Shown piece by piece: positions 38,391 to 60,153 of a stretch of DNA of 64,000 nucleotides (position 1 is its first letter; the number at the start of each line of letters is the position of its first letter). The notes under the pieces are model-generated. The model saw only the letters and a program-made list of their open reading frames with translations, did no database searches and was not told the DNA's origin. Source of the DNA: Paraspadella gotoi (lineage: Eukaryota; Chaetognatha); assembly GCA_051294375.1 (NCBI GenBank), contig CM119264.1, positions 7,027,814 through 7,091,813 of the forward strand, given 5' to 3'. The position numbers and the translations under genes are program-made.

Positions 38391-38548
38391 AAGGTGGCCA
38401 AGACATGGAAAGGAGCAGCAGTATATCCGCATGCCGACAGTGGCTTTGACGAGTTCCCCTGCCCTACAGTCGAGGAAGCGGATATGGACGCTGGTCATGA
38501 AAATCTGCACTACTTGGTAGGAAAGACGAAACGTGCAGTATCACCGGT
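38391..38548 (+). other. Exon-like stretch with strong donor, unassigned
   Basis: An open frame VAKTWKGAAVYPHADSGFDE, FPCPTVEEADMDAGHENLHY, LVGKTKRAVSP ends at CACCG|GTAAGA, a near-consensus donor. A possible acceptor is AAAAG at 38391. No family recognised. Confidence 0.25.
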
Positions 38549-38989
38549 AAGACTGAATCAAATTATGAGTATATCATAAAACTTCACGTCTTCCATATAC
38601 TTGTTGCTTCAATTGCGTAGTCACCCCGCAAAATAGATTATGAATATCAAGGTTAGATCACCTTCAGGTAATTTCAGAGACGCTCCCAACCAATGGCATT
38701 CCGTCGAATTGAGGAGGCGTCACAGGCAAAGTAGGATCCTGCTACGTGGTCGAAAACGCCAGCGTATGGGACTCCCGACGTACACCAACAAAGTCACCGA
38801 CACGAACGTCGTCAAATTCAGTCCATCCGATCGAAAGGACGGAATTGGCTTCAGGATTTTCGGCCCGTTTTTTATTTTTATTTTTTTTGCTGTAGTACAA
38901 CATCTGACAAACATCCGATCGAATTGGAACAACATATGCGTCGCGAGGATAAATAAGGGAAAGGGGGAAAAAAGTGGCTGAGTGGGTGG

Positions 38990-39115
38990 CGTGGGCTTGA
39001 AGGTGGTGTGGGTGTTGCGTGGGCTGAGGTGGTGTGGGTAGCGTGGGCTGAGGTGGTGTGAGTGGCGTGGGCTGAGGTGGTGTGGGTGGCGTGGCCCTGA
39101 GGTGGTGTGAGTGGA
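38990..39115 (+). repeat. 24-bp GT-rich tandem repeat
   Basis: GTGGGCTGAGGTGGTGTGGG plus TGGC, about five copies near the centre of the inverted duplication. Confidence 0.8.
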
Positions 39116-39271
39116 GGGAGTGGAACGACAATGAGGGAGGTGGAGGTAGAAAGTTGAGATGGGCGGGAATGGAGGACCGTGCAACGCAACGTGGGGTGCA
39201 GCGAGTTTGGCCAATGGGAACTTGCTGTTCATCCCCCCCCCCAAAANNNNNNNNNNNNNNNNNNNNNNNNN

Positions 39272-39325
39272 CGGTGACGTTGTCGGTGACGTTGTCGGTG
39301 ACGTTGGTGACGTCGTCGGTGACTT
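39272..39325 (+). repeat. 12-bp tandem repeat GGTGACGTTGTC
   Basis: Starts directly at the right edge of the 25-N gap 39247-39271, about four copies; the true array may be longer. Confidence 0.75.
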
Positions 39326-39479
39326 TGATACTTATTATATTGACACCTTTCATTAGAGTCCTTCGTTTCATAATATTCATCTTTATCATGTAACGTCCAT
39401 TTTTTTATGAAATTGTTATATAAACGAATATAAAAATTCATTGAAATAAAAAAGCTTTCTCGTCCCATGACTTTGGACA

Positions 39480-40396
39480 GACTATGGACTATGGACTAGT
39501 ATGGACTATGGACTATGGACTAGTATGGAGGGTTAAGGCATCCATCACAAGATTATAACATAGCAGGACCTGGTACCTGGCTTTGATATAAATTATCTGG
39601 AATAATATTTTATGAACTGTTTCAATTCAATTGTATAACATATAACATATTGATAGGGAAGCCAGGTACTCTGGGAGTGAATAAACGAGACTGTGAAAGG
39701 GTCTTGATTGAAAACTTGCAGGGACCTGCTATGTCATTATCTTGTAAGAGTGATGGAGGCCTTAAACCACCAAAGCCTGTCCAAAGTCAGGGGCAAGAAA
39801 GCTTATTTATTAAATGAATGGATAATTTTTATATTGGTTGTACCAATTTCATATACAGTTTCTTATAAATTTTAAATTCATTTTTGTCAATAACCTTTCG
39901 CATTACTCTCACTGCTGACCAAACCTGCTTCACGCCTTCTAACCGATGCTTGGCAAGGCCCTGTTGGTCGCCTCCATCCTTCCTTGCCCGCTTCCACAAC
40001 AGGGTCGCTCGGTCATTCCCCCCAGTGCATTCGCCTCTTTCGCTCGATGAAATTTTTAGTCGGTCGGTCTCCATCGCCTTCGCCTTTCTCTCTTGATCGT
40101 CTGGTTTAAGCCGAATTTCATTCAATTTTCTCTCCAACCAAAAAAAAAAAAAGCGACGTCTCATTTTTTTGACAGAACCATTTCTGAAAAAAAAAAACTT
40201 AAAAAAAGGAAACTTTTTTGGGAGATGAGTGGTTTTATAGATTTGTAAATTTTTATCGCTTTGGATCCTTTCCTTTGTTGGGGAATTTGAAAGGAAAAAG
40301 AGGAGAGCAAAGTGGATAGAAGGAAAATAGAAGGAAAAAAATGAAAGAGGAATATTAAGGAATGAAATAAGGAAGGGAGAAAGAAACGAACGAACT

Positions 40397-40487
<91 letters not shown>

Positions 40488-40560
40488 ACTAAAACTAACT
40501 AATTCAGAAATCAGGAGCCAAAATAGAAATGAGAATGAAGAAGAAATTTCGCGAGAATCT
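39480..40560. repeat. Inverted duplication block 4, right
   Basis: Partner of 37171-38215, carrying the extra family A element at 39603-39852. It ends at the 25-N gap 40561-40585. The (AACT)n tract is longer than its left counterpart. Confidence 0.82.
39603..39852 (+). repeat. Repeat family A, copy 4
   Basis: Near full length and the closest match to copy 1. It lies inside the right arm of the inverted duplication and has no partner in the left arm, so it inserted after the duplication or was lost from the left. Confidence 0.75.
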
Positions 40561-40689
40561 NNNNNNNNNNNNNNNNNNNNNNNNNACGAACGACGCGTTG
40601 CGTCGTCAAGGCGTTAAAAAAAAATTAAAAACCGGAAAGTTAGAGTTAAAGTGGTTCCCATAACTGCCCACAAATAAGGACTCGGGTCC

Positions 40690-41764
40690 CATCGCGGACA
40701 CGCTAAAAGCCCCTCGGCAGGGGATCGATGGGAGATGCTGTGGAACATGATTTGATGCCGTCCGATGCAGGAGGTGGTGGGAATCCTCCCCTACACCGGC
40801 AGCGATGCAGGAGGGGAAAATGCGCCGGTCGATGTTGCCTCCAAGGTTTTTTTTTCTTTTTCTTTTTTAATCCCAAGCAGACCGAATTGATATCCTTCTC
40901 CTCTCGATCGATAGAAAGAGAAAGAAGGGGAAGAAGAAGGGGAAGGAGAGGAAGAAGAAACCTTCTGAACCTCAAGACGGAGTGCACCTGCGTCCATACT
41001 TTTCTCATTTTTTTATCATCCTTATTAAAAAGTAATATTATTAATTCCATTAACAATTTTTTAATAAAATAATAAAATTTTTTAATAATGTTTGGAGCCA
41101 ATATTTTAATATATATTATTCTATATATTAAAATTAATTTGTTGATATAAGTTAAAAATTAAAAAAAATAGTGTTATAATATTCATTAAATTAGATTTTA
41201 GAATTCATTCCCAATGTGGAAACGTTCGAATCTAGAACCCTGTGGACGCATCTCAAAATTCAACGTTACTCACGCATGTCACCGTTCAATACACCGTGCG
41301 AGGAAAAAAATTTCCTTTAAATATAAAATAAGTTTGATCGGCGAAAAAATAGAAAAAAATAAAAGGATTCTCAGGTGAAGCAAACTCCAAGAAAGCAAGG
41401 CCACGAAGAAGGCGGGTTAAAGCTGAGAAGTGAGGAAGAAGGGGAAGGAATATAATAAAAGAGAAATATTGAACCTTACAGGACCAAAAAATCCGTGAGC
41501 TTGTTGGGCCGTGCGTGGAAGGAGATGAGAGATGAGAGAGAGGAGACGAGACGAGAGACGAGAGAGAGTAAGTAAAAGAAATAAAGTAAACAGCGTGAAG
41601 GAATAAAATATAACGATAAGGATATATATATATATAGAAAGGAAAAAGTTTTGGGTGGAGAGGCTCATGAAGGATGACTGGGACAAAATATATTGGAAAA
41701 ATATTAATAAAAAAAAAAAAAGATGAGGAGGATAGAGAGTGAGAGAGGATAGGAGGAGGAGGAC

Positions 41765-41798
<34 letters not shown>

Positions 41799-42585
41799 GG
41801 GAGGGAGAGCAATGTAGGAGTGTTGTATGAACGGTTGGAAGCATAAGAGAATGAGAGGAGCTTAGAATATTAGCAAAGGCGCGAAGGAAGATATAGAATG
41901 AAAAAAAAAAAAGAAAAGGAGAGTCATAGAAGAAAATACAAAAAGAGGAAGAAAAAAGAATGAAGAAAATTAGAAGAAAAAATGCGGACAGGAGATACGA
42001 GGATGGAAAACCATTCAGGGAGCAAAAATAAGGAAAGAAAAGGAGGAAAAAAAAACAAGGGCGGGAAAGAAAGAAAGAAACAACAAAGGAGGAGAGGAAA
42101 AGGAGAGGACAAGAGAAAACCGAATAAATGGGTGAGGGGGGACGGAGAAGGGGGGATCGGAAGAGAGGGGAAGGAGAGAAGAAAGAGAAAAAAAAAGAAA
42201 AAACGTAAGATTTTTGGTGTGAGAGTAGGAGAGAGGAGTAAAAAACAAAAGCAAAGGTTGGAGTGAAAGGAAAATTTAAGTAAGAAAAAAAATTACGTAC
42301 AGAAAAGGACACAGAAAGCGGAGTGAGAAAAAGAGAGAAGGGGTGAAGACTGGACTAGATGATTAAAGAAATAAGGAAAAAAAAAAAAAAAAAAAAAAAT
42401 AAAAAAGAAACGTGAATAAGGAAAGGGAGAAGGAAAAAAGATTTGGAGGCGAAGAAGGAGAAGAGAAAGAAGAGGACGAGGAAAGGAAAGACAGAGGTCC
42501 ATAAGCCATAACAAAGACAGATTCTGGCCGCGAAACGAGAAACCGAAGAGGATTGGCCCGTCCTTCTTGCCTTCTCTCTCTATTC
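40690..42585. repeat. Inverted duplication block 2, right
   Basis: Reverse complement of 30545-31985. This copy crosses the part that is a gap in the left copy and shows it as GA-rich purine sequence (about 41.5-41.8 kb), so it hints at what the missing 31136-31383 holds. Confidence 0.83.
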
Positions 42586-43534
42586 TCTCTCTCATACCTC
42601 TCTCTCTCTCTTTCTCTCTCTCTTCTTCTCTCTCTCTACATAACATCTCGCTTTCAGTCCCTAGACGCAGAAACTAAATGAGAAATTTTCAGTATCTGTA
42701 GAAGCGGAAGCCGCAATCGAGTTGTAGCGAACGATGAAACCTACTACCCTTACTAACTAAAGACTAACTAACTCCCCCAACTAACTAACTACACTAACCT
42801 AACTTAACTAACTAACTACTAGCGAGGAGACATAACATGTAGAGAGAGAGAAGGAGAGCCTCTAGAGCTGAATTAGACGCAGAGAGAGAAGAGAGAGAGA
42901 GAGGAGAAATCAGAGAAGAGAGAGGAGAGAGAGAGAGAGAGAAGACGCAGACGACGAAGAGAGAGAGAGGCGATAGAGAAGGCCTAACAAGCGACTCGGA
43001 TAGTTTGTCTTCGATCGTCTTGATATATGATCTATAATGAGACATCGATATTACGCGCTTTTAAACCAGAGAGAAAGATCTATTCTTTTCTCCAGAATAT
43101 TGTGCTCAATGGTGGGCTGAATGTGCTAAGGACTAGCGCATATATAAAAATAATGAAGAGTTGTGTTCATTGACTCTAGCAGTCCAAGCGTTTAAAATTT
43201 ATAGGATTAAACCGAATTCTGCGTTGAACCTTCATAAGTTTGTTCGTTGCGTAGCCATGCGTTATCTTGCATCTTTTGTTCATCTATCTATAATAGACAT
43301 TATGTTGATTCAATATACGGTTTTTTTATACTTACTCTCATCACATCTCTCTCTCTCTCGTACACATACTCATTCGATACTCTGTCTTTCATACAAATAC
43401 TCTCATACATACCTACCATCAAAGTCCCTCTTGCTACGCAATATACTCTCGCAAAATAAAAACTCATCTACATCAAAATACACCAAATCTCTCGGTGTAT
43501 ACATAATAACATATACGTCAGACTCTGAGTGTAA

Positions 43535-43735
43535 TACTTTAAGTTTTGGAAACTTTCCAGAATTCGAAGCTCGACAAATTTTTTTTTCCAACCATTTCCA
43601 AAAAAACATCCTAAGATCGCTGCGTCAAATAAACTTACTCGCGCCTCCTTTCTCAATGAATAGACGCCTTCCTTCGTCAACCACCCGGCCACCCCTTCCT
43701 ACCCCTTCACCGCCCTTCCCCACGTTCCCACCCTT
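43535..43735. repeat. Inverted duplication block 1, right
   Basis: Reverse complement of 29630-29835, including GATCGCTGCGTCAAATAA and CGCGCCTCCTTTCTCAAT. Confidence 0.8.
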
Positions 43736-44164
43736 TGAGTGGATGATTTTTTTCCTTCTGATCAGCCGCCCAATAAACGCATTTTCATCCATATAAACTA
43801 TTCACGTTTCCTATCAGTAGCGAGTACGACGCATAGAAACGATCCAAGCACGGGAAAATTTTCATGGACCCTCCGTCTAGTAATCCTTCCGCCCACCATA
43901 TGCCGGATATTCACCGTACTGCCACAAACAAAGGCACGCATCGGCGTTCCTCTCTCGTTCGCTTTTCTCTGTCGAGTTCGAAAAGCGCGACGACCCGACG
44001 TACGACTGTACGACTCGACGCGACATACGACGACGACGACGACGACACTCCGTCTCGATACAAACCAACCCGACCACGGAGCCCGGCGACATACACAACC
44101 GACCAACACGACGATACCTGCGACCGACGCACGAACCGCAACGATCAAAACATAATAATGGCCG

Positions 44165-45368
44165 GAGGATAAAAAAAAAACTCTGTTTTACGTCATAACA
44201 CAAAAGCGAGAAAAAGTGTTTTCTGTCTTGGAACGAAGCAAGTGACGGATAGGATCCAGCAACAACCCCTGTCTCGCAATAATGCCGCGGGGGAGGTCTC
44301 TCTCTCTCTCTCTCTCTCTCTCGCTAGCGCTCGTTCCAGCTTATTATTATTTTTTTTTCATTTTTCTCTTCCAAATTTTTTCACTTCCTTTCTCTGCCTC
44401 GGGTCTCCCTCTCGTTTTTCCCAGTTTTTCTCTCTCTTTTTTTTTTCTTTCTGCTTTTTTTAAAAAGAATTTACCTTTTATTTTTTTTCTGCTCGCCGAT
44501 TTTATACGCATTACTTTCTGTCTCTTTCCCCTTTCCCCGTTCTATCTGAAAACTATTATTATCTATATTTCCAAATTCTCTTCCTTTCCACTTTCCTCTT
44601 NNNNNNNNNNNNNNNNNNNNNNNNNNNNNNNNNNNNNNNNNNNNNNNNNNNNNNNNNNNNNNNNNNNNNNNNNNNNNNNNNNNNNNNNNNNNNNNNNNNN
44701 NNNNNNNNNNNNNNNNNNNNNNNNNNNNNNNNNNNNNNNNNNNNNNNNNNNNNNNNNNNNNNNNNNNNNNNNNNNNNNNNNNNNNNNNNNNNNNNNNNNN
44801 NNNNNNNNNNNNNNNNNNNNNNNNNNNNNNNNNNNNNNNNNNNNNNNNNNNNNNNNNNNNNNNNNNNNNNNNNNNNNNNNNNNNNNNNNNNNNNNNNNNN
44901 NNNNNNNNNNNNNNNNNNNNNNNNNNNNNNNNNNNNNNNNNNNNNNNNNNNNNNNNNNNNNNNNNNNNNNNNNNNNNNNNNNNNNNNNNNNNNNNNNNNN
45001 NNNNNNNNNNNNNNNNNNNNNNNNNNNNNNNNNNNNNNNNNNNNNNNNNNNNNNNNNNNNNNNNNNNNNNNNNNNNNNNNNNNNNNNNNNNNNNNNNNNN
45101 NNNNNNNNNNNNNNNNNNNNNNNNNNNNNNNNNNNNNNNNNNNNNNNNNNNNNNNNNNNNNNNNNNNNNNNNNNNNNNNNNNNNNNNNNNNNNNNNNNNN
45201 NNNNNNNNNNNNNNNNNNNNNNNNNNNNNNNNNNNNNNNNNNNNNNNNNNNNNNNNNNNNNNNNNNNNNNNNNNNNNNNNNNNNNNNNNNNNNNNNNNNN
45301 NNNNNNNNNNNNNNNNNNNNNNNNNNNNNNNNAATTGTAAATAATTTATAAATCATGACGTCCGGGTT
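44165..45368. repeat. Inverted duplication block 3, right
   Basis: Reverse complement of 35536-36835, with the 732-base gap 44601-45332 inside it. Both visible ends match (44165-44600 and 45333-45368). Confidence 0.82.
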
Positions 45369-46720
45369 AATGATGATGACGATGATGATGATGATAATGT
45401 CACGATAGCAAATAAGCTCAATATCACACACCGATCGACCATGCTCAAAATGTCCCATATATTGTTTGCAACTTATCTGATTGTGTGTTTGACGCTGTGA
45501 TCAGACATAATCACCGTAAACAGCGTCAATCACCCCAACCATCCCAACAATCACCTCGTCGACGCTTCCGCAGTGACGTCACCAACGTTGACGCAACGAC
45601 GTCGCCAACGTTGACGCAACGACGTCGTTAACCTTGGCGCAACGACGGACGCAACGACGTCGCCAACATTGACGTAGCAACGTCGCCAACGTTGACACAA
45701 CGACGTCCCACTGGAATCCCATATTTTTTTTCCCTTTCCTTTTTATCGGCGCAATAAACAGCAATGGAAAGGGATTTTCATTATGTTGTAGATTTCTTTT
45801 TTTATTTCCTTTTTTTNNNNNNNNNNNNNNNNNNNNNNNNNNNNNNNNNNNNNNNNNNNNNNNNNNNNNNNNNNNNNNNNNNNNNNNNNNNNNNNNNNNN
45901 NNNNNNNNNNNNNNNNNNNNNNNNNNNNNNNNNNNNNNNNNNNNNNNNNNNNNNNNNNNNNNNNNNNNNNNNNNNNNNNNNNNNNNNNNNNNNNNNNNNN
46001 NNNNNNNNNNNNNNNNNNNNNNNNNNNNNNNNNNNNNNNNNNNNNNNNNNNNNNNNNNNNNNNNNNNNNNNNNNNNNNNNNNNNNNNNNNNNNNNNNNNN
46101 NNNNNNNNNNNNNNNNNNNNNNNNNNNNNNNNNNNNNNNNNNNNNNNNNNNNNNNNNNNNNNNNNNNNNNNNNNNNNNNNNNNNNNNNNNNNNNNNNNNN
46201 NNNNNNNNNNNNNNNNNNNNNNNNNNNNNNNNNNNNNNNNNNNNNNNNNNNNNNNNNNNNNNNNNNNNNNNNNNNNNNNNNNNNNNNNNNNNNNNNNNNN
46301 NNNNNNNNNNNNNNNNNNNNNNNNNNNNNNNNNNNNNNNNNNNNNNNNNNNNNNNNNNNNNNNNNNNNNNNNNNNNNNNNNNNNNNNNNNNNNNNNNNNN
46401 NNNNNNNNNNNNNNNNNNNNNNNNNNNNNNNNNNNNNNNNNNNNNNNNNNNNNNNNNNNNNNNNNNNNNNNNNNNNNNNNNNNNNNNNNNNNNNNNNNNN
46501 NNNNNNNNNNNNNNNNNNNNNNNNNNNNNNNNNNNNNNNNNNNNNNNNNNNNNNNNNNNNNNNNNNNNNNNNNNNNNNNNNNNNNNNNNNNNNNNNNNNN
46601 NNNNNNNNNNNNNNNNNNNNNNNNNNNNNNNNNNNNNNNNNNNNNNNNNNNNNNNNNNNNNNNNNNNNNNNNNNNNNNNNNNNNNNNNNNNNNNNNNNNN
46701 NNNNNNNNNNNNNNNNNNNN
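44601..46720. other. Large gaps before RhoGAP exon 1
   Basis: Gaps 44601-45332 and 45817-46720. The visible 45333-45816 holds part of the inverted duplication and the 23-bp repeat. Upstream exons of the RhoGAP gene may be hidden here. Confidence 0.6.
45560..45715 (+). repeat. 23-bp tandem repeat
   Basis: GACGTCGCCAACGTTGACGC plus AAC, about six copies with decay at both ends, just upstream of the gap before the RhoGAP exon. Confidence 0.8.
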
Positions 46721-54963
<8,243 letters not shown>

Positions 54964-55750
54964 AAAAAAAAGAGAGGGAGGGGAGGAAGAGGGAGAGGAA
55001 ATATGAGGGATGAAGGAGGAAAAGGAGATAAAATGAGAGAGGGAGGTAGGTAAAGGAGTAGGAGGTTTATTTAGTGAACTGAGGGATGGAATATGAATCG
55101 AGGAACTTCTTAGTCTCGCTTTAAAACTTCTGTCTTTGATTAATTTTTACAAATTTTTTTTTTTTTTTGGTTTTTCGCGTTGTTTGTCAGTCCGTCTGTC
55201 TATGTGTCTATCTGTCTGACGGTCTGTCTGTCTATCAACATGAAACGAAAAAAAGTAAAAAAACTACTTTATCGTCAAAAAATTTTTATTTTTTGGCCGA
55301 AGGAAAACTAAAAGTGAAAATCACGTGATTCGTTGTCGCATTTAGGATAAAGAACGTTTGTCTAAAATTACGAGAAGTAAATATATAAACAACATTAAAA
55401 TTAAAGATAAATTTTAAAAAATATCGGTCGTTATTAAACTCGTTATATTCATTTGGTTGTGAATTTTTACCGCACTCGTTATGAATTTGATATTTTTTTT
55501 TTATTCAATTTAATTGCGCCAATAATGAGCATGACGTAAGCGGTGAAATAACGTTTACTCGTTTTAGAGAACGTTTGTTTATTTTCCAAAAACTAATTTT
55601 ATTATTTGACATAGTATATTCGTCGTGGCGTTTAGATGGAAAAAAAAACTAGTATGAAACATAACACTTCACTGCGATATGATCCCTGACAATCAAGCGC
55701 TGATCCATTAGTTCTGCGCCAGGTCTTTCTTTAACACGTTCAAACTCGCA

Positions 55751-55798
<48 letters not shown>

Positions 55799-55855
55799 CT
55801 TTTTTTCAGACTTTCTGTTCACCTAAGTTACGATCAGTAGTTTACTTGAGTTGAG

Positions 55856-55933
<78 letters not shown>

Positions 55934-56919
55934 ATCACTTTGGTCTTTCTTCACTGATTTTTGAAAAAAAACATTTTTCTTCTTCACATTCGAAACATCT
56001 TTGTCATCTTTTTCCCCGCGGTCATCCCGAGATTGTCACTTTCCCCTGTCATCCGAGTTTTTTCCTTTTCATTTTTCTTTCGATTTGTTCAGAAAATAAA
56101 ACTTAAAACAAAAATTAAAACAAAAGTTAAATACCAAACAAAATTTGTTGCTTTTTTTTTTTTTACATTCCATTTTTCCTGTTTCGCCACTAAAATGAAT
56201 TCTTAAAAATACTTTTTTTTTCATTCAATTTATTGCTGGTCGAAATGTTTGTATAAAAAAAAAATTGTAAGAGGTGCTGATTTATGACTCAAATATATAT
56301 TACAAAAAAGGCCCTACTGTTTGATTTTGCACTAATGTCGTTCGAGTAAGTCAAATCTGGGGATGGATTAAGACATGGTCAAAAGAAGCCAGATATTTAA
56401 CGATAAAAATGAAAATAACGAATAAGCAATTAGGTATGAAAGTATATAACACAAACGCACGGCTCAAACTTACTATTATACGTTAGTACTAAGTATTTTA
56501 CTTTATTTAGAAACCTACAATAACGTTTCTCTTCTGACTATAGATATATTGATGATTTTGGTAAAAATAGACAGCCATACGTAGCGATCTACTGTATACT
56601 GTATATGTATAAGTGTATATCCGTGAGCAAGAATCAATCGATCAAGTGGAACCTTACTCGCTTAGAGCCGCGGGTAAGGAAAACAGCCGAGTCGTCGAAG
56701 CGTAAGGGGAAAAAGTCGAACCTCTTCACGCGAACAAACTCGGTTGGAAACTGTGAAACTCGGATACTGTGAAACTGTGCAGTGTGCGCGGGGTGGGATA
56801 AAAATATTAAATTTATAACCCGTCGTTACTCTTGGCAAAGTCCCGCGCGGATGTTTCCTGGTGTTGAGTTAGAAAAAGATAAAGGGAAAAAAAAAAGAAG
56901 GAAGCAGAAAAGAATATTG

Positions 56920-56982
<63 letters not shown>
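56920..56982 (+). repeat. (GAC)n
   Basis: 21 pure units. The poly-Asp frame around it (56782-57120) has no other coding support. Confidence 0.95.
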
Positions 56983-56984
<2 letters not shown>

Positions 56985-57189
56985 ACTGGAAGACTTGATT
57001 TATAGTCGTCGGTTAAAACCTAAGAAGCTCTGGTGCCGGAGGGAGAGGAACTGGGTTGAGGGATCGAGAAGAAAAGAAAGGAAGGAAACGAAGGGAGGAA
57101 AAGAGAGGAAAAGAAGATAAGGAAGAGAGAGAAAGATGGTATTGAGAAAGGAAGACAGAGAGGAAAAGAAAGAAAAAGAGGGTATTGGG

Positions 57190-57560
57190 AGGAGGGGGAA
57201 AAGGTAGGGTTAAAGAAAGGAAAGGGTTAAAGCAAGAAAAAGAAGGTTAAAGAAAAAGAGAAGTATTGGGAGGAGGGGAAAAGGAGAGGTTAAAGAAAGA
57301 GAGGTTGAAGAAAAAGAGAAGTATTGGGAGGAGGGCAAAAGGGGAGGTTAAAGAAAGAGAGGTTAAAGAAAAAGAGGGTATTGGGAGGAGGGGAAAAGGA
57401 GGGGTTAAAGAAAGAAAGGTTAAAGAAAAAGAGAGGTTAAAGAAAAAGAGAAGTATTGGGAGGAGGGGAAAAGGAGAGGTTAAATAAAGAGAGGTTAAAG
57501 AAAGAGAGGTTAAAGAAAAAGAGAAGTATTGAGTGGAGGGGAAAAAGGGAGGTTAAAGAT
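57190..57560 (+). repeat. Purine-rich minisatellite
   Basis: Repeats of GAGGTTAAAGAAAAAGAGAA and GTATTGGGAGGAGGGGAAAA in variable order. Intergenic. Confidence 0.85.
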
Positions 57561-58279
57561 GGAAAGGAAGACTCGATAAAAAGGAGAGGAAAGGACGTAT
57601 ACTTAGAGGATGAGGCTTTGTATTTTTTTTTTTTTCCGTTCTCCCTCAATGGGGAAAATGAAAAAATAAATCATGTGAGGGAAGGAAAAAAAAAGTTTTA
57701 AAAAATTAAGGGGGCGTATAGAAAAAAAAAAGTCTCAATGAATAGTAAATTCAGCAGTTAAGTATATAACAAAATAATATGTTTTTTATGTTCATATGTT
57801 TTACTAAACAAAAGTGATTAAAGTGATGCGTTCCAGAGGGAGATGAAACAATTTTTGATAATATTATTTTCAAGTGGATATGCGAATATTGTAAGCCGTG
57901 GAGATTTGGATTATGAAGATTGAAGTGGTCGCGTTTAAGTCAGGCAAAACTGGGGTGAACGGTTAAGTCTTAGTCTCTCGCAATATAATTCCCACTTCCC
58001 CAAATAATAAAGAGAACAATTTTCCTTCTTCCTTCCCCTTCTTCGAAATTGTCTGAACTAAAAATGGAAATGGGAAGAGGGCAATGGCAAAAATTATTGA
58101 AAATGGCAGAGGGGCAATGGCAGAGATGATTGAAGATGGCAACAGGGCGAAAGGGTGGTGACGTTGAAAGTTGGCAGAATGACCACGAAGAATATGATTA
58201 AGAGTGAGAATGGCAAGAGGGCAATGACCCGCTGAAGATGGCGGGTTACTAACTGGAAGACTCGCGTCAAAATAATTGG

Positions 58280-58356
<77 letters not shown>

Positions 58357-58475
58357 AACCAGAGGGCGGAGGATTCTGACACGAGGAGAGTCGATTGCGG
58401 TAAAAGACATCAGGGACATCAACCGACTCGAACTGACCCATTATGGAGATGAGTCACAAGAATGTATCCCTTTCA

Positions 58476-58540
<65 letters not shown>
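58280..58540 (+). repeat. Two (GA)n tracts
   Basis: About 58282-58354 and 58481-58540, both pure. Confidence 0.95.
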
Positions 58541-58541
<1 letters not shown>

Positions 58542-60145
58542 AACTGGGGAAGAATGGACGAAGTAAAAGAAACAGGAATAAGGTTACAGGCGTAGTGTAC
58601 TTAAAGTTTGTAAATAAATTAAACAAATAAAACCAAATATTTAAAGCCTGAAATGGAGCGAAAGAAAAAAAATTAATGCAAAAAACAGTCAGTTATGTAA
58701 AAAAATGACGTATGAAAAGAAAAGAAGAAAAGAAAAGAAAAATGAAATAGGAACATTGATATGAAAATTGACTGAGAGCAAGACGAAATTGATCAGTCAT
58801 CATCGAACCCCCGCCGCGCTCATCTGTGCTGCCGCCTCTGCCGCCGCCGCAACCGCAGTCCCCGGCCGTTTTCGATTCGCCTGATCGCGACAGCCACGCC
58901 CTCTTTTGCGCCCAGTTCTCATTCGGACCGTCCTCTTCCTTTGCGGGCGATCGTAATGGAGAGAGAGGGAAGGGGGACGGGGCAGGAAGGTAGAAAGTCG
59001 AAACGGTCAAAAAAATCAGGATACCAAAGAGTCAGTCGGTCGGTCAGTCAGTCAGTTAGTCAGTCAGTCGTGTTTGTTGTTCATGAAATCATTGAAGTAT
59101 TGAAAAATAATTTCTGCTGTGACTGTGATTAAGCAACAAATTTATTTGTGAATAGAAATGGGCTATGACCGACAAATTTTGATAATCCGAGTGGATAAAA
59201 GAAAAAGGCAGCAGGTTATGTTAATTGTTAAATAATAAATACATTCTACAATACTACTAAGTATAAGTAATCAATTTGACCGCTCTTAGTTCATTTGATT
59301 TTTTGCACTCATAATCGATTGCGTTAGTATTTACACAAACATTTTATCTGCTTGACTTAGTAAACGTTCAATCGTGAATAAAGACAGAGGAATTTTAAAT
59401 GATACACTGATAAAAAAAAGCCTAAAAAATGTTGATAAAGTGCCAATCGTTCGAAGTTCGCAACAAGTTCATTTTTCGAACTCGTGGTCTGAATGCATGA
59501 GTCTCCATCATCGTTTTAAACCGCATCGTTGACCCGAAAAGAGAACGACTACAGCCGCGGCGATGACCACAATTATGAAGACGACGACGAAGAAGAAAAA
59601 GATAAGATCTAAATGGCTTTCGACTCATTCAAGGCTGCGGGATTCAAAGCATCATCCGCCCTTGTCTGCTTTATTCGGATTTCGAACGTACAATATGTTA
59701 TTTTATTAATTGCCTCAATTGTAAAGCAGCGGAAATCTTAGGAGCGGATGACTAAAAACTTTAAATGTGGTGCGATGTTGAAAAAACTGGGGTTTTTTTT
59801 CGGTGCAATCTATTTTTAATTATTAAAAAGCGCATTTAGTTTCGCACTGATTTGTATTTAAATTTTAATGCCATGGACATTTAACAATTGGCTTGCGTTT
59901 AGCATATAGCAAAAAGAACCTATAGATGTCATCAACGTCCAAGTTTAACAAAAATCAACAAATGAACGTCGCTTTTATGGTGTTGTTTTGCATACAAGCT
60001 CGTGGAGCGAGAGGCCGGTGGAATATCATTACAGCCGCTCTGACATAAGTCCCCTTTTTCTCTTTACCCGGGTTACCACCATACATTTTCTCATTGCACG
60101 GATTTTATTTTATCATTTTCTTCTCACTCGCCGCGTTCCAATCTC

Positions 60146-60153
60146 TCACGTGA
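60146..60153. promoter_or_regulatory. Palindromic E-box TCACGTGA upstream of LRR gene
   Basis: TCACGTGA lies 69 bases upstream of the ATG at 60222. It is the core bound by USF/MITF/TFEB-type bHLH-zipper factors in animals. Use here is inferred from position only; the same octamer also occurs at 21363 and 55321, away from any gene I can see. Confidence 0.3.

Noticed and set aside
42812-43045. Short minus-strand frame near GA repeats
   Set aside because: Ser-Leu repeat coding from (GA)n, no homology or splice support.
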